From positions 2,542,001 to 2,606,000 of the forward strand of contig NZ_CP108006.1 in assembly GCF_036127095.1 (NCBI RefSeq): DNA of 64,000 nucleotides, written 5' to 3'. How positions within the stretch are numbered: position 1 is the first letter of the stretch; each line of letters starts with the position of its first letter. This DNA comes from Streptomyces sp. NBC_00335. GTDB taxonomy: Bacteria > Actinomycetota > Actinomycetes > Streptomycetales > Streptomycetaceae. Made by a program: the position numbers and the translations under genes. The notes beneath the pieces were generated by a model. The model did not search any database, was not told the DNA's origin, and was given only the letters and a program-made list of their open reading frames with translations. Shown here one piece after another: positions 30,045 through 40,077 of the stretch.

Positions 30045-31162
30045 AGCTTCGGCGCAATCTCTTCGGTCCAGATCCGGTCCCGCTGCTCCGGGGAGAGGTG
30101 ACAGGCGGCCCAGTGTCGGCCGGCGCCCTCCGCGGAGGTGTCGACCAGGGACAGCTCGGGCCGTACGGTCCGCGTGACGTCGTCCTTGGGCAGGTCGGCG
30201 TACGGGCACCGGGGGTTGAAGGCGCAGCCGCTCGGGATGTTGATCAGGCTGGGCGGCGAGCCCTTGACCGGGATGAGGCGCTCGGTCTGCTCGCGGTCGA
30301 TGCGGGGCATCGAGCCGAGCAGGCCCCAGGTGTACGGGTGCCGGGGTTCGTAGAACACCTTCTCCGCGCTGCCCCGCTCCACGCACCGGCCGCCGTACAT
30401 CACGAGGAGGTCGTCGGCCATCTCGGCGACCACGCCGAGGTCGTGCGTGATCATGATGACCGCGGAGCCGAACTCCTTCTGCAGGTCCCGGATCAGGTCG
30501 AGGATCTGCGCCTGGACGGTGACGTCCAGGGCGGTGGTGGGCTCGTCGGCGATGAGCAGTTCGGGGTTGTTGACCAGCGCCATCGCGATCATCGCGCGCT
30601 GGCGCATGCCGCCGGAGAACTCGTGCGGGTAGCTGTCGACCCGCTTGTGCGGCTCGGGGATGCCCACGCGGTCCAGGAGCTCGACGGCCCGCTTGCGGGC
30701 GGTCTTCTTGTCCGCCTTGTTGTGGACCCGGTAGGCCTCGGCGATCTGCTTGCCCACGGTGAAGTAGGGGTGCATCGCCGACAGCGGGTCCTGGAAGATC
30801 ATCGCGATCTCCCGGCCGCGCAGCTTGCGGACCTCTTCCTCGGGGCTGGACAGCAGTTCCTTGCCGTCGAGCCAGATCTCCCCGGAGATCCGGGCCCGCT
30901 GGCGGCCGTACTGGCCGACCCGGTGCAGGCCCATGATGCCCAGCGAGGTCACCGACTTGCCGGAGCCGGACTCGCCGACGATGCCGAGGGTCTTGCCCTT
31001 CTCCAGCGTGAAGGAGAGCCCGTCCACGGACTTGACCAGGCCGTCTTCCGTGGGGAAGTGGACCTTGAGGTCGCGTACGTCGAGGAACGCGGTGCCGGGC
31101 GCGCCGGAGGCGACGGGCTCGTTCAGTGCGCCCGTCACGGCGGGCGTCGTCGAATCGGTCAT
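30041..31162 (-). CDS. Oligopeptide/dipeptide ABC transporter ATPase (OppD type)
   Basis: A 373-residue partner ATPase. Walker A is [10 protein letters not shown]-loop [13 protein letters not shown], signature [16 protein letters not shown], Walker [13 protein letters not shown], His in ITHDLGVV. The C-terminal Cys motif is [13 protein letters not shown]. The ATG at 31162 overlaps the stop of the permease gene (ATGA). It forms a heterodimer with the next protein. Confidence 0.95.
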   Translation of the reverse strand: MTDSTTPAVTGALNEPVASGAPGTAFLDVRDLKVHFPTEDGLVKSVDGLSFTLEKGKTLGIVGESGSGKSVTSLGIMGLHRVGQYGRQRARISGEIWLDGKELLSSPEEEVRKLRGREIAMIFQDPLSAMHPYFTVGKQIAEAYRVHNKADKKTARKRAVELLDRVGIPEPHKRVDSYPHEFSGGMRQRAMIAMALVNNPELLIADEPTTALDVTVQAQILDLIRDLQKEFGSAVIMITHDLGVVAEMADDLLVMYGGRCVERGSAEKVFYEPRHPYTWGLLGSMPRIDREQTERLIPVKGSPPSLINIPSGCAFNPRCPYADLPKDDVTRTVRPELSLVDTSAEGAGRHWAACHLSPEQRDRIWTEEIAPKL

Positions 31163-32157
31163 GACAGCCTCACTCGGGGGTCGATCACCGCGTACAAGAG
31201 GTCGACGACGAGGTTGGCCGCGACGACGAAGAAGGCGGAGATCAGGGTGATGCCGAGAATGACCGGCAGGTCGTGCTCGCTGATGGCGCGGACGGCGCTG
31301 TAGCCGAGGCCGTGCAGCGAGAAGGTGTACTCGGTGAGGACCGCGCCGCCCATCAGCGCGCCGAGGTCGAGACCCAGGACGGTCAGGATCGGCGTCATGG
31401 TCGAGCGCATCGCGTGCTTGCCGATGACGACGGGTTCCGTCAGCCCCTTGGCGCGCGCGGTGCGGATGTAGTCCTCGTTGAGCACTTCGAGCATGGTCGC
31501 GCGGGTGAGTCGCGCGTACATCGCCGCGTAGAGGAAGGCGAGCGAGATCCACGGCAGGACCATGCCGTTGAACCAGGTGCCCGGATCCTCGGCGAAGGTC
31601 TTCTCCGGCCGTCCGAACCAGCCGAGCTGGTCGGAGAAGAAGGCGATGGCGAGCATGCCGGTGAAGTAGATCGGGAGGGAGACGCCGGCGAGGGCGAGGC
31701 CCATCGCCGAACGGTCCAGGACCGTACCGCGCTTGAGGGCGGAGATGACGCCGGCGGCGACACCGCCGATCACCCAGAGCACGACGGCACCGGCGGCGAG
31801 CGAGAGGGTGACGGGCAGCCAGTCGGTCAGCAGCGGCCAGACCTCCTGCTCGCTCTTGAAGGAGTAGCCGAAGCAGGGCGCGGCGCAGTGCGTGACGTCG
31901 TTGCCGTTGGCGTACGTGCGACCCGCCACCAGCCCGACGACGAACTTGCCGAACTGGACGAGGATCGGGTCGTCGAGACCCATCTTCTGCCGGATGCCCT
32001 CGATGGCGGCGGGGTCGGACTGCTTGCCGACGAAGTACAGGGCCGGGTCCGTCCCGATCATCTTCGGGAAGAGGAAGAAGATTCCGAAGGTCACCAGCGA
32101 GATGACCAACAGCATGACGATGACGGCGAAGATCCGCCGGATGAGATATGCAAGCAC
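31159..32157 (-). CDS. Oligopeptide/dipeptide ABC transporter permease (OppB/DppB type)
   Basis: A 332-residue inner-membrane protein with about six helices. It begins [20 protein letters not shown], the typical DppB start. The ATPase-contact EAA loop is [19 protein letters not shown] long extracytoplasmic loop follows TM1. It lies 126 bp after the binding-protein gene, across a strong hairpin. Confidence 0.94.
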   Translation of the reverse strand: MLAYLIRRIFAVIVMLLVISLVTFGIFFLFPKMIGTDPALYFVGKQSDPAAIEGIRQKMGLDDPILVQFGKFVVGLVAGRTYANGNDVTHCAAPCFGYSFKSEQEVWPLLTDWLPVTLSLAAGAVVLWVIGGVAAGVISALKRGTVLDRSAMGLALAGVSLPIYFTGMLAIAFFSDQLGWFGRPEKTFAEDPGTWFNGMVLPWISLAFLYAAMYARLTRATMLEVLNEDYIRTARAKGLTEPVVIGKHAMRSTMTPILTVLGLDLGALMGGAVLTEYTFSLHGLGYSAVRAISEHDLPVILGITLISAFFVVAANLVVDLLYAVIDPRVRLS

Positions 32158-32169
32158 TGCGCTCGGCCT

Positions 32170-32226
32170 GGCCGCGGCCCGGGGACGCCCTCTTCTGGAG
32201 AGCGCCCCCGAGCCGCCGCCGCGGCC
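32170..32226 (-). promoter_or_regulatory. Intercistronic hairpin between binding-protein and OppB-type genes
   Basis: The arms around ggccgcggcccggggacgcc (32170-32189) and its near-complement ending at 32226 form a long GC-rich stem with a ttctgg loop. It may be a partial terminator or RNA-processing barrier that keeps binding-protein mRNA more abundant than downstream mRNA. Confidence 0.6.
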
Positions 32227-32283
32227 ATCACCTGCCCTTCGTGCCTAGCGGGTGTGGCACTGGAACTGAATCGGACGGTTTGT

Positions 32284-34062
32284 TTACTGGACGCCGAGCG
32301 AGGCGTAGTCGTACCGGCCGTTGTACGCGTCCGACGTGTAGACGTTCGTCAGACGGCTGCTGCGCCACGAGATCGTCTTGTCGTAGACGAAGGGCAGGTA
32401 GACCGCGGCCTCGGAGACCTTCTGGTTCATCTGCTTGTAGATGTCGCCGGCCTTGACCGGGTCGGTCTCGGCGATGGCCTGGTCGAACAGCCCGTTGATC
32501 GCCGGGTCGTTCAGCTCGGAGAAGTTGTTGTTGCCGCTCTGCAGGATGAAGCGACCGTCGACCAGCGGCTGGGAGAAGCCCTGACCGGTCGGGAAGTCGG
32601 CGCCCCAGCCCATGATGATGATGCCGTAGCCCTTCTCCTTGACCACCTTCGGCGAACCGATGATGCCGGAGGTCTGGGCGCCGTCGAACTGGTCGATCTG
32701 GGCCTCGATGCCGACCTGCTTCAGGGCGTTCTGCAGGGAGACGGCCGTGGCGACCTCGACCGGCTTGTTGTTGCGGACCGCGATGGTGGTCTTGAAGCCG
32801 GTCTCCTTGCCACAGGCCTTCAGAGCGGCCTTGGCCTTGTCGACGTTCGGCTTGCCGTCGTTCTTCAGGACCTCGTACGGGTCGTACTTGCCGTCAGCGC
32901 CCTTGATGCCCAGCGGCAGCATGTTGGGGGCGATGTCGCCACCGGCCTGCGGGCCGCCGCGGGCGGTCTGCAGGGACTTCTTGTCGGCCGCGTAGATGAC
33001 GGCCTTGCGGCACTCGATGTTGTCGAACGGCGCGACGGTCTGGGGCATCACGGCGTACCGGATGAAGCCGGTCTGGCCGTTGTCCAGGTTGTCCTTGTGC
33101 TCCTTCAGCGCGGTGGCGCGGGCCGCCTGGCCGATGCCGGTCGCGTTGATGTCCAGGTCGAACTCGCCGTTCATCAGGCGCTTGTCCATGTCGTCCGCGT
33201 TCGCCATGAACGTGACGGAGATGGAGTCCGGGAGCGCCTTGCGGATGGTGTCCGACTCGGGCTTCCAGTTGGTGTTGCGCGAGAGCTTCATGCTCTTGTT
33301 GGGCTCGTACGAGTCGATCTTGTACGGGCCGTTGGAGAAGGGCTTGAGGCCGTACTTGGCCGCGGTGTCCTTCTCCTGCTTGACCGGGCTGGCGGCCGGC
33401 ATGGCCAGCATCTGCTCGAAGTCACCGTTGGGCGCGGGGAGCTTGAAGATGATGGTCTTCGCGTCCGGGGTCTCGATCGCCTTCAGGCCGAGCTTGTCCG
33501 CGCTGGGGTCCTTGTACGGGCCCGGGTACTCGAGCTTCGGGTCGAGGACCTGCTGCAGGTAGACCGGGCCGCCGGAGATGACGTCCTGGGCCCAGGTGCG
33601 CTCGATGCCGTACTTGATGTCCTGGGCGGTGACGGGGGTGCCGTCCTCCCAGGTCACGTTGTCCTTGAGGGTGTACTTGTAGGTCTTGCCGCCGTCGCCG
33701 ATCTCCGCGTTCGCGGTGGCCAGGTCGGGGACGAGCTCGGTGCTCTTGGAGCCCGGCTCCGCCTTGAAGCTGACGAGCTGGCGGGTGTAGTAGCGGGAGA
33801 AGTCCCACATGAAGCCGTAGTAGCCGCGCTGCGGGTCCCACGAGTCGGCTTCCTGCGTACCGACGAACTTCAGCTCGCCGCCCGCCTTGGTGGAAGCGTT
33901 GGCGACCTTGCCGATGGCGGCGTTGAAGCCGCCCGACGCTGCCGGCTTGTCTTCCTTCCCCTTGCCGTCGTCGCCGCCACAGGCGGTCGCGGACAGCATC
34001 GTCGCGAGCACGACGGCCGTGCCGGCGACGAGCCTGCGCTTGGACATGCGATGGGTAGTCAC
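32284..34062 (-). CDS. Peptide-type ABC transporter substrate-binding lipoprotein
   Basis: A 592-residue class C (OppA/DppA, SBP_bac_5) binding protein. The N-terminus is a lipoprotein signal with lipobox LSATAC (C28). The fold opens with GGELKFVGTQEADSWDPQRG and holds LKDNVTWEDGTPVTAQDIKYGIE, the family signature. It is longer than most DppA proteins (about 530) because of a Gly/Ala linker and insertions. It captures a peptide or other solute outside the membrane; the ligand is not predictable. Confidence 0.94.
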   Translation of the reverse strand: MTTHRMSKRRLVAGTAVVLATMLSATACGGDDGKGKEDKPAASGGFNAAIGKVANASTKAGGELKFVGTQEADSWDPQRGYYGFMWDFSRYYTRQLVSFKAEPGSKSTELVPDLATANAEIGDGGKTYKYTLKDNVTWEDGTPVTAQDIKYGIERTWAQDVISGGPVYLQQVLDPKLEYPGPYKDPSADKLGLKAIETPDAKTIIFKLPAPNGDFEQMLAMPAASPVKQEKDTAAKYGLKPFSNGPYKIDSYEPNKSMKLSRNTNWKPESDTIRKALPDSISVTFMANADDMDKRLMNGEFDLDINATGIGQAARATALKEHKDNLDNGQTGFIRYAVMPQTVAPFDNIECRKAVIYAADKKSLQTARGGPQAGGDIAPNMLPLGIKGADGKYDPYEVLKNDGKPNVDKAKAALKACGKETGFKTTIAVRNNKPVEVATAVSLQNALKQVGIEAQIDQFDGAQTSGIIGSPKVVKEKGYGIIIMGWGADFPTGQGFSQPLVDGRFILQSGNNNFSELNDPAINGLFDQAIAETDPVKAGDIYKQMNQKVSEAAVYLPFVYDKTISWRSSRLTNVYTSDAYNGRYDYASLGVQ

Positions 34063-34164
34063 GATGCTCGCAACCCTCCGTTGTGATTCCGGTACGAAGC
34101 CGGGTTCCGGTGTGCCCTGCGGTTCTGACCTACGGGTGCCCTGCGGGATGACCTGCGGGGACGG

Positions 34165-35160
34165 CTAACGGGAGCCCTTCGGGTCGAGGGCGTCGCGGAC
34201 GCCGTCGCCGAAGAGGTTGAAGGCCAGCACGGTGATGAAGATCGCCATGCCGGGGAAGATCATGAAGAGCGGGTCGTCCTCATAGGTCCGCACGGCCGTC
34301 GAGAGGGTCTCGCCCCAGGAAGGCGTGGGCGGCTTGACGCCGACACCCAGGAAGCTGAGCGCGGCCTCGGTCAGCACGTTGGTGGGGATCATGAGCGTCG
34401 CGTAGACGGTGATCGGCGCGACCAGGTTCGGGAGCAGCTCGCGGAAGAGGATGTACATCCGGCCCGCGCCCAGGCTCCGCGCCGCTTCGACGTACTCCCG
34501 TTCGCGCAGCGACAGGGTCTGTCCGCGGACGATGCGGCCGATGTAGGGCCAGCCGAAGAAGCCGATCACCAGGACCAGTACGGCGATCCGCAGGCCCGAT
34601 CCTTCGAAGCCCCAGAGCTTGGCCGGGACGACCGAGACCAGCGCGATGATGAAGAGCAGCTGCGGGAAGGCGAGCAGCAGGTCCATGACCCGGCTGATGG
34701 CCGCGTCGACCCAGCCGCCGAAGTAGCCGGCGACGATGCCGAAGAAGGTGCCCAGCGAGACCGCCACGAAGGCGGACAGGAAGGCGACCAGCAGCGAGAT
34801 GCGGGCGCCGTAGACGATGCGGCTGAACACGTCGCGGCCGTTGACCGGTTCGATGCCCAGCAGGAAGTCGCCGCTTATGCCGCCGTAGTCGCCGGCCGGC
34901 AGGCCCAGCAGCGGGTCCAGCAGGTCTTCGTGCAATTCCTCCGGGGGGTGGCCGAACGCGCTGACGATCAGCGGCGCGAACAGTGCGACGAGGATCAGCA
35001 GGAGCACGACGAAACCGCCGGCCAGCGCGACCTTGTCGCGCTTGAGCCGCATCCAGGCGATGCGGCCGGGCGAGCGGCCTTCGATGGCCTTGGCGGGGAC
35101 GTCGGCTACGGACACGGGTGCGGGTGTCTCCGCGCTCATGTCGTGCAGTGGTGCCGTCAT
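34165..35160 (-). CDS. Oligopeptide/dipeptide ABC transporter permease (OppC/DppC type)
   Basis: A 331-residue permease with about six helices. The N-terminal cytoplasmic segment is followed by KRDKVALAGGFVVLLLILVA. The EAA loop is YVEAARSLGAGRMYILFREL. The second-permease signature GVGVKPPTPSWGETL is near the C-terminus. It is the first gene of the operon, ahead of the binding protein, so the order is C, A, B, D, F. The ATG at 35160 follows GAGAGGGG at a long spacing. Confidence 0.93.
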   Translation of the reverse strand: MTAPLHDMSAETPAPVSVADVPAKAIEGRSPGRIAWMRLKRDKVALAGGFVVLLLILVALFAPLIVSAFGHPPEELHEDLLDPLLGLPAGDYGGISGDFLLGIEPVNGRDVFSRIVYGARISLLVAFLSAFVAVSLGTFFGIVAGYFGGWVDAAISRVMDLLLAFPQLLFIIALVSVVPAKLWGFEGSGLRIAVLVLVIGFFGWPYIGRIVRGQTLSLREREYVEAARSLGAGRMYILFRELLPNLVAPITVYATLMIPTNVLTEAALSFLGVGVKPPTPSWGETLSTAVRTYEDDPLFMIFPGMAIFITVLAFNLFGDGVRDALDPKGSR

Positions 35161-35622
35161 CGTGGTGGGGACCCCTCTCGGCCGACGGGTGGGCCGGCCC
35201 ATGCCCGCCGCTGTGGCGGCGTTGGTGCGGAGTGGCGCTCGGAGTGCGAGGTACGGACAAGCGAATTTCCTGAGGCGGGGCAAACCCAGGCAACCGCCGG
35301 AGGACTGACCCGCTCTTGGGTGGGGAGTCTTCATCGGGCGCTCGATCAGCCGCCAGACCCGCAGGTGAATGGATGCGCAACCGTGATCTGAGGGTCGAGT
35401 TCCCGTTATCCGGACTTCACTGTCGTCTCAGCGGAGCAAGACACCCCGTTCGGTAGGGAATCGGACATGGCGCCCAACTCGGCCTACGAGCATGCCTATT
35501 GGGCGTACATCAACGTCGAAATCAGGACAACGCAAAGGCCGCACGGAACGACTGTTCCGTGCGGCCTTGGACCCTATGTCTCAACGATCGGGACGCCCCG
35601 GCGGGATGTCCCGCCGAGCGCC
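35161..35622. other. Intergenic region: ABC operon promoter and SseB-like terminator
   Basis: 462 bases. The left part (35161-35470) must hold the ABC operon promoter and leader; no clear hexamers or riboswitch were recognised. The right part holds the perfect hairpin at 35535-35568. No gene is seen. Confidence 0.5.
35535..35568 (-). terminator. Terminator downstream of the SseB-like gene
   Basis: Perfect 15-bp stem aaggccgcacggaac / gttccgtgcggcctt with loop gact. On the minus strand the stem is followed by a weakly T-rich stretch (tgcgttgtcct). Confidence 0.85.
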
Positions 35623-36363
35623 TCAGTAGGCGGGCGCCTGTCCCTCGCGGTCGTAGAAGGGGCGGGTCTGCGCCCGCAGCCACATCGCCACCGGATCGTG
35701 TTCGTCCGCCAGCGCGACCGTGCAGACGGGCACTCCCTCGGGGACCGCTCCGACCGACTGGCGCATCATCTCCCGTACGGATTCCAGCGCGTGCGCGGAG
35801 GCGTCGTACAGGTCGAGCCCGACGGCGAGGTACGGGGACCCCAGCGCGGGCTGCACCCAGGCGCGGCGCAGCGAACGGACGGCGGGCGTGCGGTGCGCGT
35901 GCTGCGTGAGCAGCCCGTAGAACTGCGGCAGCTCGATGGCGGGCTCGGACAGCCGCAGCGGGCCGGCCGGCATCCGGTCGAGCCCGGTGGCGATCCGGCG
36001 CAGGTCGGCCCAGGGAATGCCGACGCCGCCGCCCTGGGCGTGCGGATTGAGCCACAGCCCCCAGCGGTCGGGGTAGAGGGCGCGGGCGATGTCCCGGCCG
36101 GTGACCACCTCGTACCCGCGGTTCCAGCCGCTGACGGCCAGCTCCTGCGGGGAGGTCACGCAGGGCGCGTACCCGATGCCCTCGACCTCCATGCCGCCGT
36201 ACTGGGCCTCCGGGGAGCCGGGCTGCCCCTGCCAGAGGAGCATCCACAGCCGCCCCTCGGCCAGGGCGTGCAGGAGGGACTCGTAGCTCTCGTAGCGCCC
36301 GGGAGTCACCTGGCGCAGCATGTGCTCGACCTGCCCGACCGCGGCCGTGCCTGACGCACTCAC
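35623..36363 (-). CDS. SseB-like protein
   Basis: A 246-residue soluble protein related to E. coli SseB (enhanced serine sensitivity). The N-terminal half holds EGRLWMLLWQGQPGSPEAQYG, YAPCVTSPQELAVSGWN and GLWLNPHAQGGGVGIPWADL; the C-terminal half holds LGSPYLAVGLDLYDASAHALESVREMM, the SseB_C-like strand-helix unit, and ends DPVAMWLRAQTRPFYDREG. Function of the family is not settled. It follows the other SseB-like gene by 67 bases. Confidence 0.8.
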   Translation of the reverse strand: MSASGTAAVGQVEHMLRQVTPGRYESYESLLHALAEGRLWMLLWQGQPGSPEAQYGGMEVEGIGYAPCVTSPQELAVSGWNRGYEVVTGRDIARALYPDRWGLWLNPHAQGGGVGIPWADLRRIATGLDRMPAGPLRLSEPAIELPQFYGLLTQHAHRTPAVRSLRRAWVQPALGSPYLAVGLDLYDASAHALESVREMMRQSVGAVPEGVPVCTVALADEHDPVAMWLRAQTRPFYDREGQAPAY

Positions 36364-36430
36364 CCGGTACCCCTCTTCGTCTGTTCGTCCGCCCGTCGTC
36401 CACGCGTGTCGGCCACCAGCTTAAGCGTCA

Positions 36431-37141
36431 CTACGGCAGGTAGAAGGGGCGTACGCGCGTGGTGATGAAGTCGACGACCGGGTCTTCGGCGGCGTCGAGC
36501 AGAATCAACTGCACAGGCCAGGGCGGCGGTACGCGGGTCAGGGCGCGGCCCAGCGCCTCCATCGGGGCGTTTCGCATGTCGGGCTCCCATCCCACCAGGT
36601 GGACTCCGACGTAGAGCTCCGGCGAGCCGCCCTCGACGCTGGCGAGGCAGCGGTGCGCGGAGGCGACGACTCCGGTGGCCCGGAACTCCTCGGCGGCCGC
36701 GGTCAGGAACTCGACCGGGTCCTCCTGCCAGTCGGGCTCGAAGAGCCGGACCCGGCCGCCGGTGGCGGTGCCGTCGAGCGGGCCGCGGCCGGTGCGGCAG
36801 AGCTCCGCGACGGCCGGAGGGGGCAGGGGCACGCCGACCGAGCCCTCGGGGTTGACCGCGATGCCGAGCTGCGGGGGCAGGCCCCGGGCGAAGTCCACGG
36901 CGGGGGCCACGGCGAAGTCCATGGCGGGTCCGACGCAGGCGCGGAACTGCTCCTCGGAGCTGTAGACGGGCACGTAGGCGGCGCCGTCGATCTCCATGGT
37001 GGGCAGGCTCAGGCTGTTCACGCCTCCGGGCAGCGGGATCCACAGGTGGCTCCGCCCGAGGACCTCCACGATCCGCCCCCCGGCGTCCGCCTGTCCGAGC
37101 GCCGCCCCGAGCACCTGCTCCAGCTCGTTACCCGGCCACAT
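36431..37141 (-). CDS. SseB-like protein
   Basis: A 236-residue paralogue of the next gene. SHLWIPLPGGVNSLSLPTME, AAYVPVYSSEEQFRACVG and GIAVNPEGSVGVPLPPPAV are the N-terminal SseB pattern; SPELYVGVHLVGWEPDMRNAPMEAL and DPVVDFITTRVRPFYLP are the C-terminal one. The shared ending (RPFY) supports duplication of one ancestor. The pair lies close to the glycine/serine genes, which fits the serine-sensitivity name, but that is only suggestive. Confidence 0.82.
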   Translation of the reverse strand: MWPGNELEQVLGAALGQADAGGRIVEVLGRSHLWIPLPGGVNSLSLPTMEIDGAAYVPVYSSEEQFRACVGPAMDFAVAPAVDFARGLPPQLGIAVNPEGSVGVPLPPPAVAELCRTGRGPLDGTATGGRVRLFEPDWQEDPVEFLTAAAEEFRATGVVASAHRCLASVEGGSPELYVGVHLVGWEPDMRNAPMEALGRALTRVPPPWPVQLILLDAAEDPVVDFITTRVRPFYLP

Positions 37142-37285
37142 GTACGTCTCCGCTCGCTTGCGCTTGGTCTCGCCCCGAGATTAACGGGCGCCTCGGACAC
37201 CCCGACCGGGGGCCGCCCGCACCGGGGTCCCGCCCGTGCCGGGGCCGCCCGTGCCGGGGCCGCCCGTGCCGGGGCCCACTGCCGC

Positions 37286-37972
37286 TTAGCGGAAGCCGAT
37301 CGACGTCAGCCGGGACGCCGCCGGGCGGTCCAGCAGGGTCACCGAGGCGCAGCCGGCCGGCGGGCGGCCCGCCTCGGCCTCGCGCAGCAGCCGGGTCACC
37401 GCGCCCCGGTGCCGGGCGAAGGCGTACGCCGATACGCCCCGGCCCCGCGCCGCCTGCCCGGCCCTGGCTTCCTCGGGGGTGGTGTCCAGCAGCACCAGGT
37501 GCAGCGCGCGGCCGCGCCGCCGGGCCGCCGAGGCCAGCAGCGCCCGTACCCAGCTCTGCGTACCGCAGTCGTGGACGACGGCCGGGGCCCCGGAGCGGAG
37601 CACCCGCCACAGGCCCCAGTAGTGCGCGATCCGGACCGCCGGCCGGTACACCGCGTAGGGCAGGGCGGCCGGCATCCGGCGCTCCCAGCGCTCGCGGGCG
37701 TCCTGGGAGTCGATGCCGCCGCCCTCCGCGGCGCGCTTGATCAGGGTGCTCTTGCCGCCGCCGGGCAGTCCGGAGACCACCACCACGTCCCCCTGGGCGA
37801 AGCGCAGCCGCCGCGGGCCCTCGGCCCCGCGCAGGTCCCGTACCGCTCCGGGCTCCCCCGCCGCTCCGGCCGCCGCGGGATCGCGTACGAGGCCGCGCTG
37901 CGTCGGCACCCCGGTCACCGCGCCCTCGACGGTGCCGGTGCTCGTCGCCGCCAGTACTCCGAATCTCCGCAC
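37286..37972 (-). CDS. P-loop ATPase / kinase-like protein
   Basis: A 228-residue protein with a clear Walker A, VVVSGLPGGGKSTLIKRAAE. GIDSQDARERWERRMPAALP and the LVLLDTTPEEARAGQAARGR segment resemble the AAA_33/zeta-toxin/kinase group that phosphorylates small molecules or RNA ends. No second domain is present. The GTG at 37972 has GGGGGAGG eight bases upstream. It is divergent from the glycine riboswitch. Substrate unknown. Confidence 0.85.
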   Translation of the reverse strand: MRRFGVLAATSTGTVEGAVTGVPTQRGLVRDPAAAGAAGEPGAVRDLRGAEGPRRLRFAQGDVVVVSGLPGGGKSTLIKRAAEGGGIDSQDARERWERRMPAALPYAVYRPAVRIAHYWGLWRVLRSGAPAVVHDCGTQSWVRALLASAARRRGRALHLVLLDTTPEEARAGQAARGRGVSAYAFARHRGAVTRLLREAEAGRPPAGCASVTLLDRPAASRLTSIGFR

Positions 37973-38181
37973 AGTGCTCGCCTCCCCCGCGACGGGTCGC
38001 CTGGACCCGGTCCCCCTGAGTGTAAAGAGACGGTAATCCGGTGTCTCCGGTTCCGCTCCGGCTTCGCTCCGGACCCGCTCCGGGCCCGCTCCGCTTGCGG
38101 ACCCCCTCCCCCATTCGGCCCCACGTCGTGCAATGATGTGCGCCATCTGGACACCTAACTGCATACCGGCCGCTTGAATCC
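37973..38181. other. Divergent promoter region ahead of the glycine riboswitch
   Basis: About 210 bases between the GTG of the P-loop gene and the riboswitch. Both promoters must lie here. The stretch 38045-38105 repeats ctccgg/ctccgc words. I do not find confident -10/-35 hexamers. Confidence 0.4.
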
Positions 38182-38420
38182 GCGCGGGAGAGTCCCGGCA
38201 CGCCGCAAGGCGGTGCCCGGGCGCCGAAGGAGCAAGTACCTCCCTTGAATCTCTCAGGCCCCGTACCGCGTGGATGAGGCAGATCTGAAAAGCGAGCCGC
38301 GCCACCGCCCGTAAGGGTCCCGGCGACGGCTCCACCCAAGGTGCAAGTCGATGGCCTTCCCCTGGAAGCGGGGAACTCTCGGCGAACCTCTCAGGTTCCG
38401 ATGACAGATGGGGAGGAACT
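38182..38420 (+). ncRNA. Tandem glycine riboswitch
   Basis: Leader of gcvT. Aptamer 1 (about 38184-38297) has the glycine-aptamer words gcgggagagtcccggc, cgccgaaggagcaa, gaatctctcaggc and gatgaggcagatctgaaaagc. Aptamer 2 (about 38306-38416) has ccacccaaggtgcaagtc, ggggaactctcggcgaacct and tctcaggttccgatgacaga. Two aptamers joined by a short linker are typical. In actinobacteria it is expected to switch on glycine cleavage genes when glycine is abundant. Confidence 0.93.
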
Positions 38421-38462
38421 CCTCCTCGTCATGTCATGCCCTGGGACCCGGGAGCCACACCC

Positions 38463-39578
<1,116 letters not shown>

Positions 39579-39682
39579 CCCCGTACCGCACCGCACCGCG
39601 CGTCACCGCTGGTCGGCGCTTCGCGCCGGTCCCGCACGACCACCGTTCGTATCCACTCCCCCGCATCCAGGAGAATCAGGTC

Positions 39683-40063
39683 ATGAGCAACCCCCAGCAG
39701 CTGCGTTACAGCAAGGAGCACGAGTGGCTGTCGGTCGCCGAGGACGGCGTCTCGACGGTCGGCATCACGGAGTTCGCGGCCAACGCGCTCGGTGATGTCG
39801 TCTACGCCCAGCTTCCCGAGGTGGGTGACACGGTGACCGCGGGCGAGACCTGCGGCGAGCTGGAGTCGACCAAGTCGGTCAGCGACCTGTACTCCCCCGT
39901 CACCGGCGAGATCGTCGAGTCCAACCAGGACGTCATCGACGACCCTGCCCTGGTGAACTCGGCCCCGTTCGAGGGTGGCTGGCTCTTCAAGGTGCGCGTC
40001 ACGGAGGAGCCGGCCGACCTGCTCTCCGTCGACGAGTACGCCAAGCTCACCTCCGGCAACTGA
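39683..40063 (+). CDS. gcvH: Glycine cleavage system H protein
   Basis: Lipoyl carrier of the glycine cleavage complex. 126 residues. [15 protein letters not shown] is the usual N-terminus, and the lipoylated Lys is K64 in [29 protein letters not shown] precedes the ATG. It lies 104 bases after gcvT and 14 before glyA, so all three are probably one transcript under the glycine riboswitch. Confidence 0.98.
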   Translation: MSNPQQLRYSKEHEWLSVAEDGVSTVGITEFAANALGDVVYAQLPEVGDTVTAGETCGELESTKSVSDLYSPVTGEIVESNQDVIDDPALVNSAPFEGGWLFKVRVTEEPADLLSVDEYAKLTSGN

Positions 40064-40077
40064 CCCAGGGAACCCTG

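Noticed and set aside
31273..34086. 937-codon plus-strand open frame opposite the ABC permease and binding protein
   Set aside because: Runs through two separate genes and the hairpin between them; no recognisable domain.
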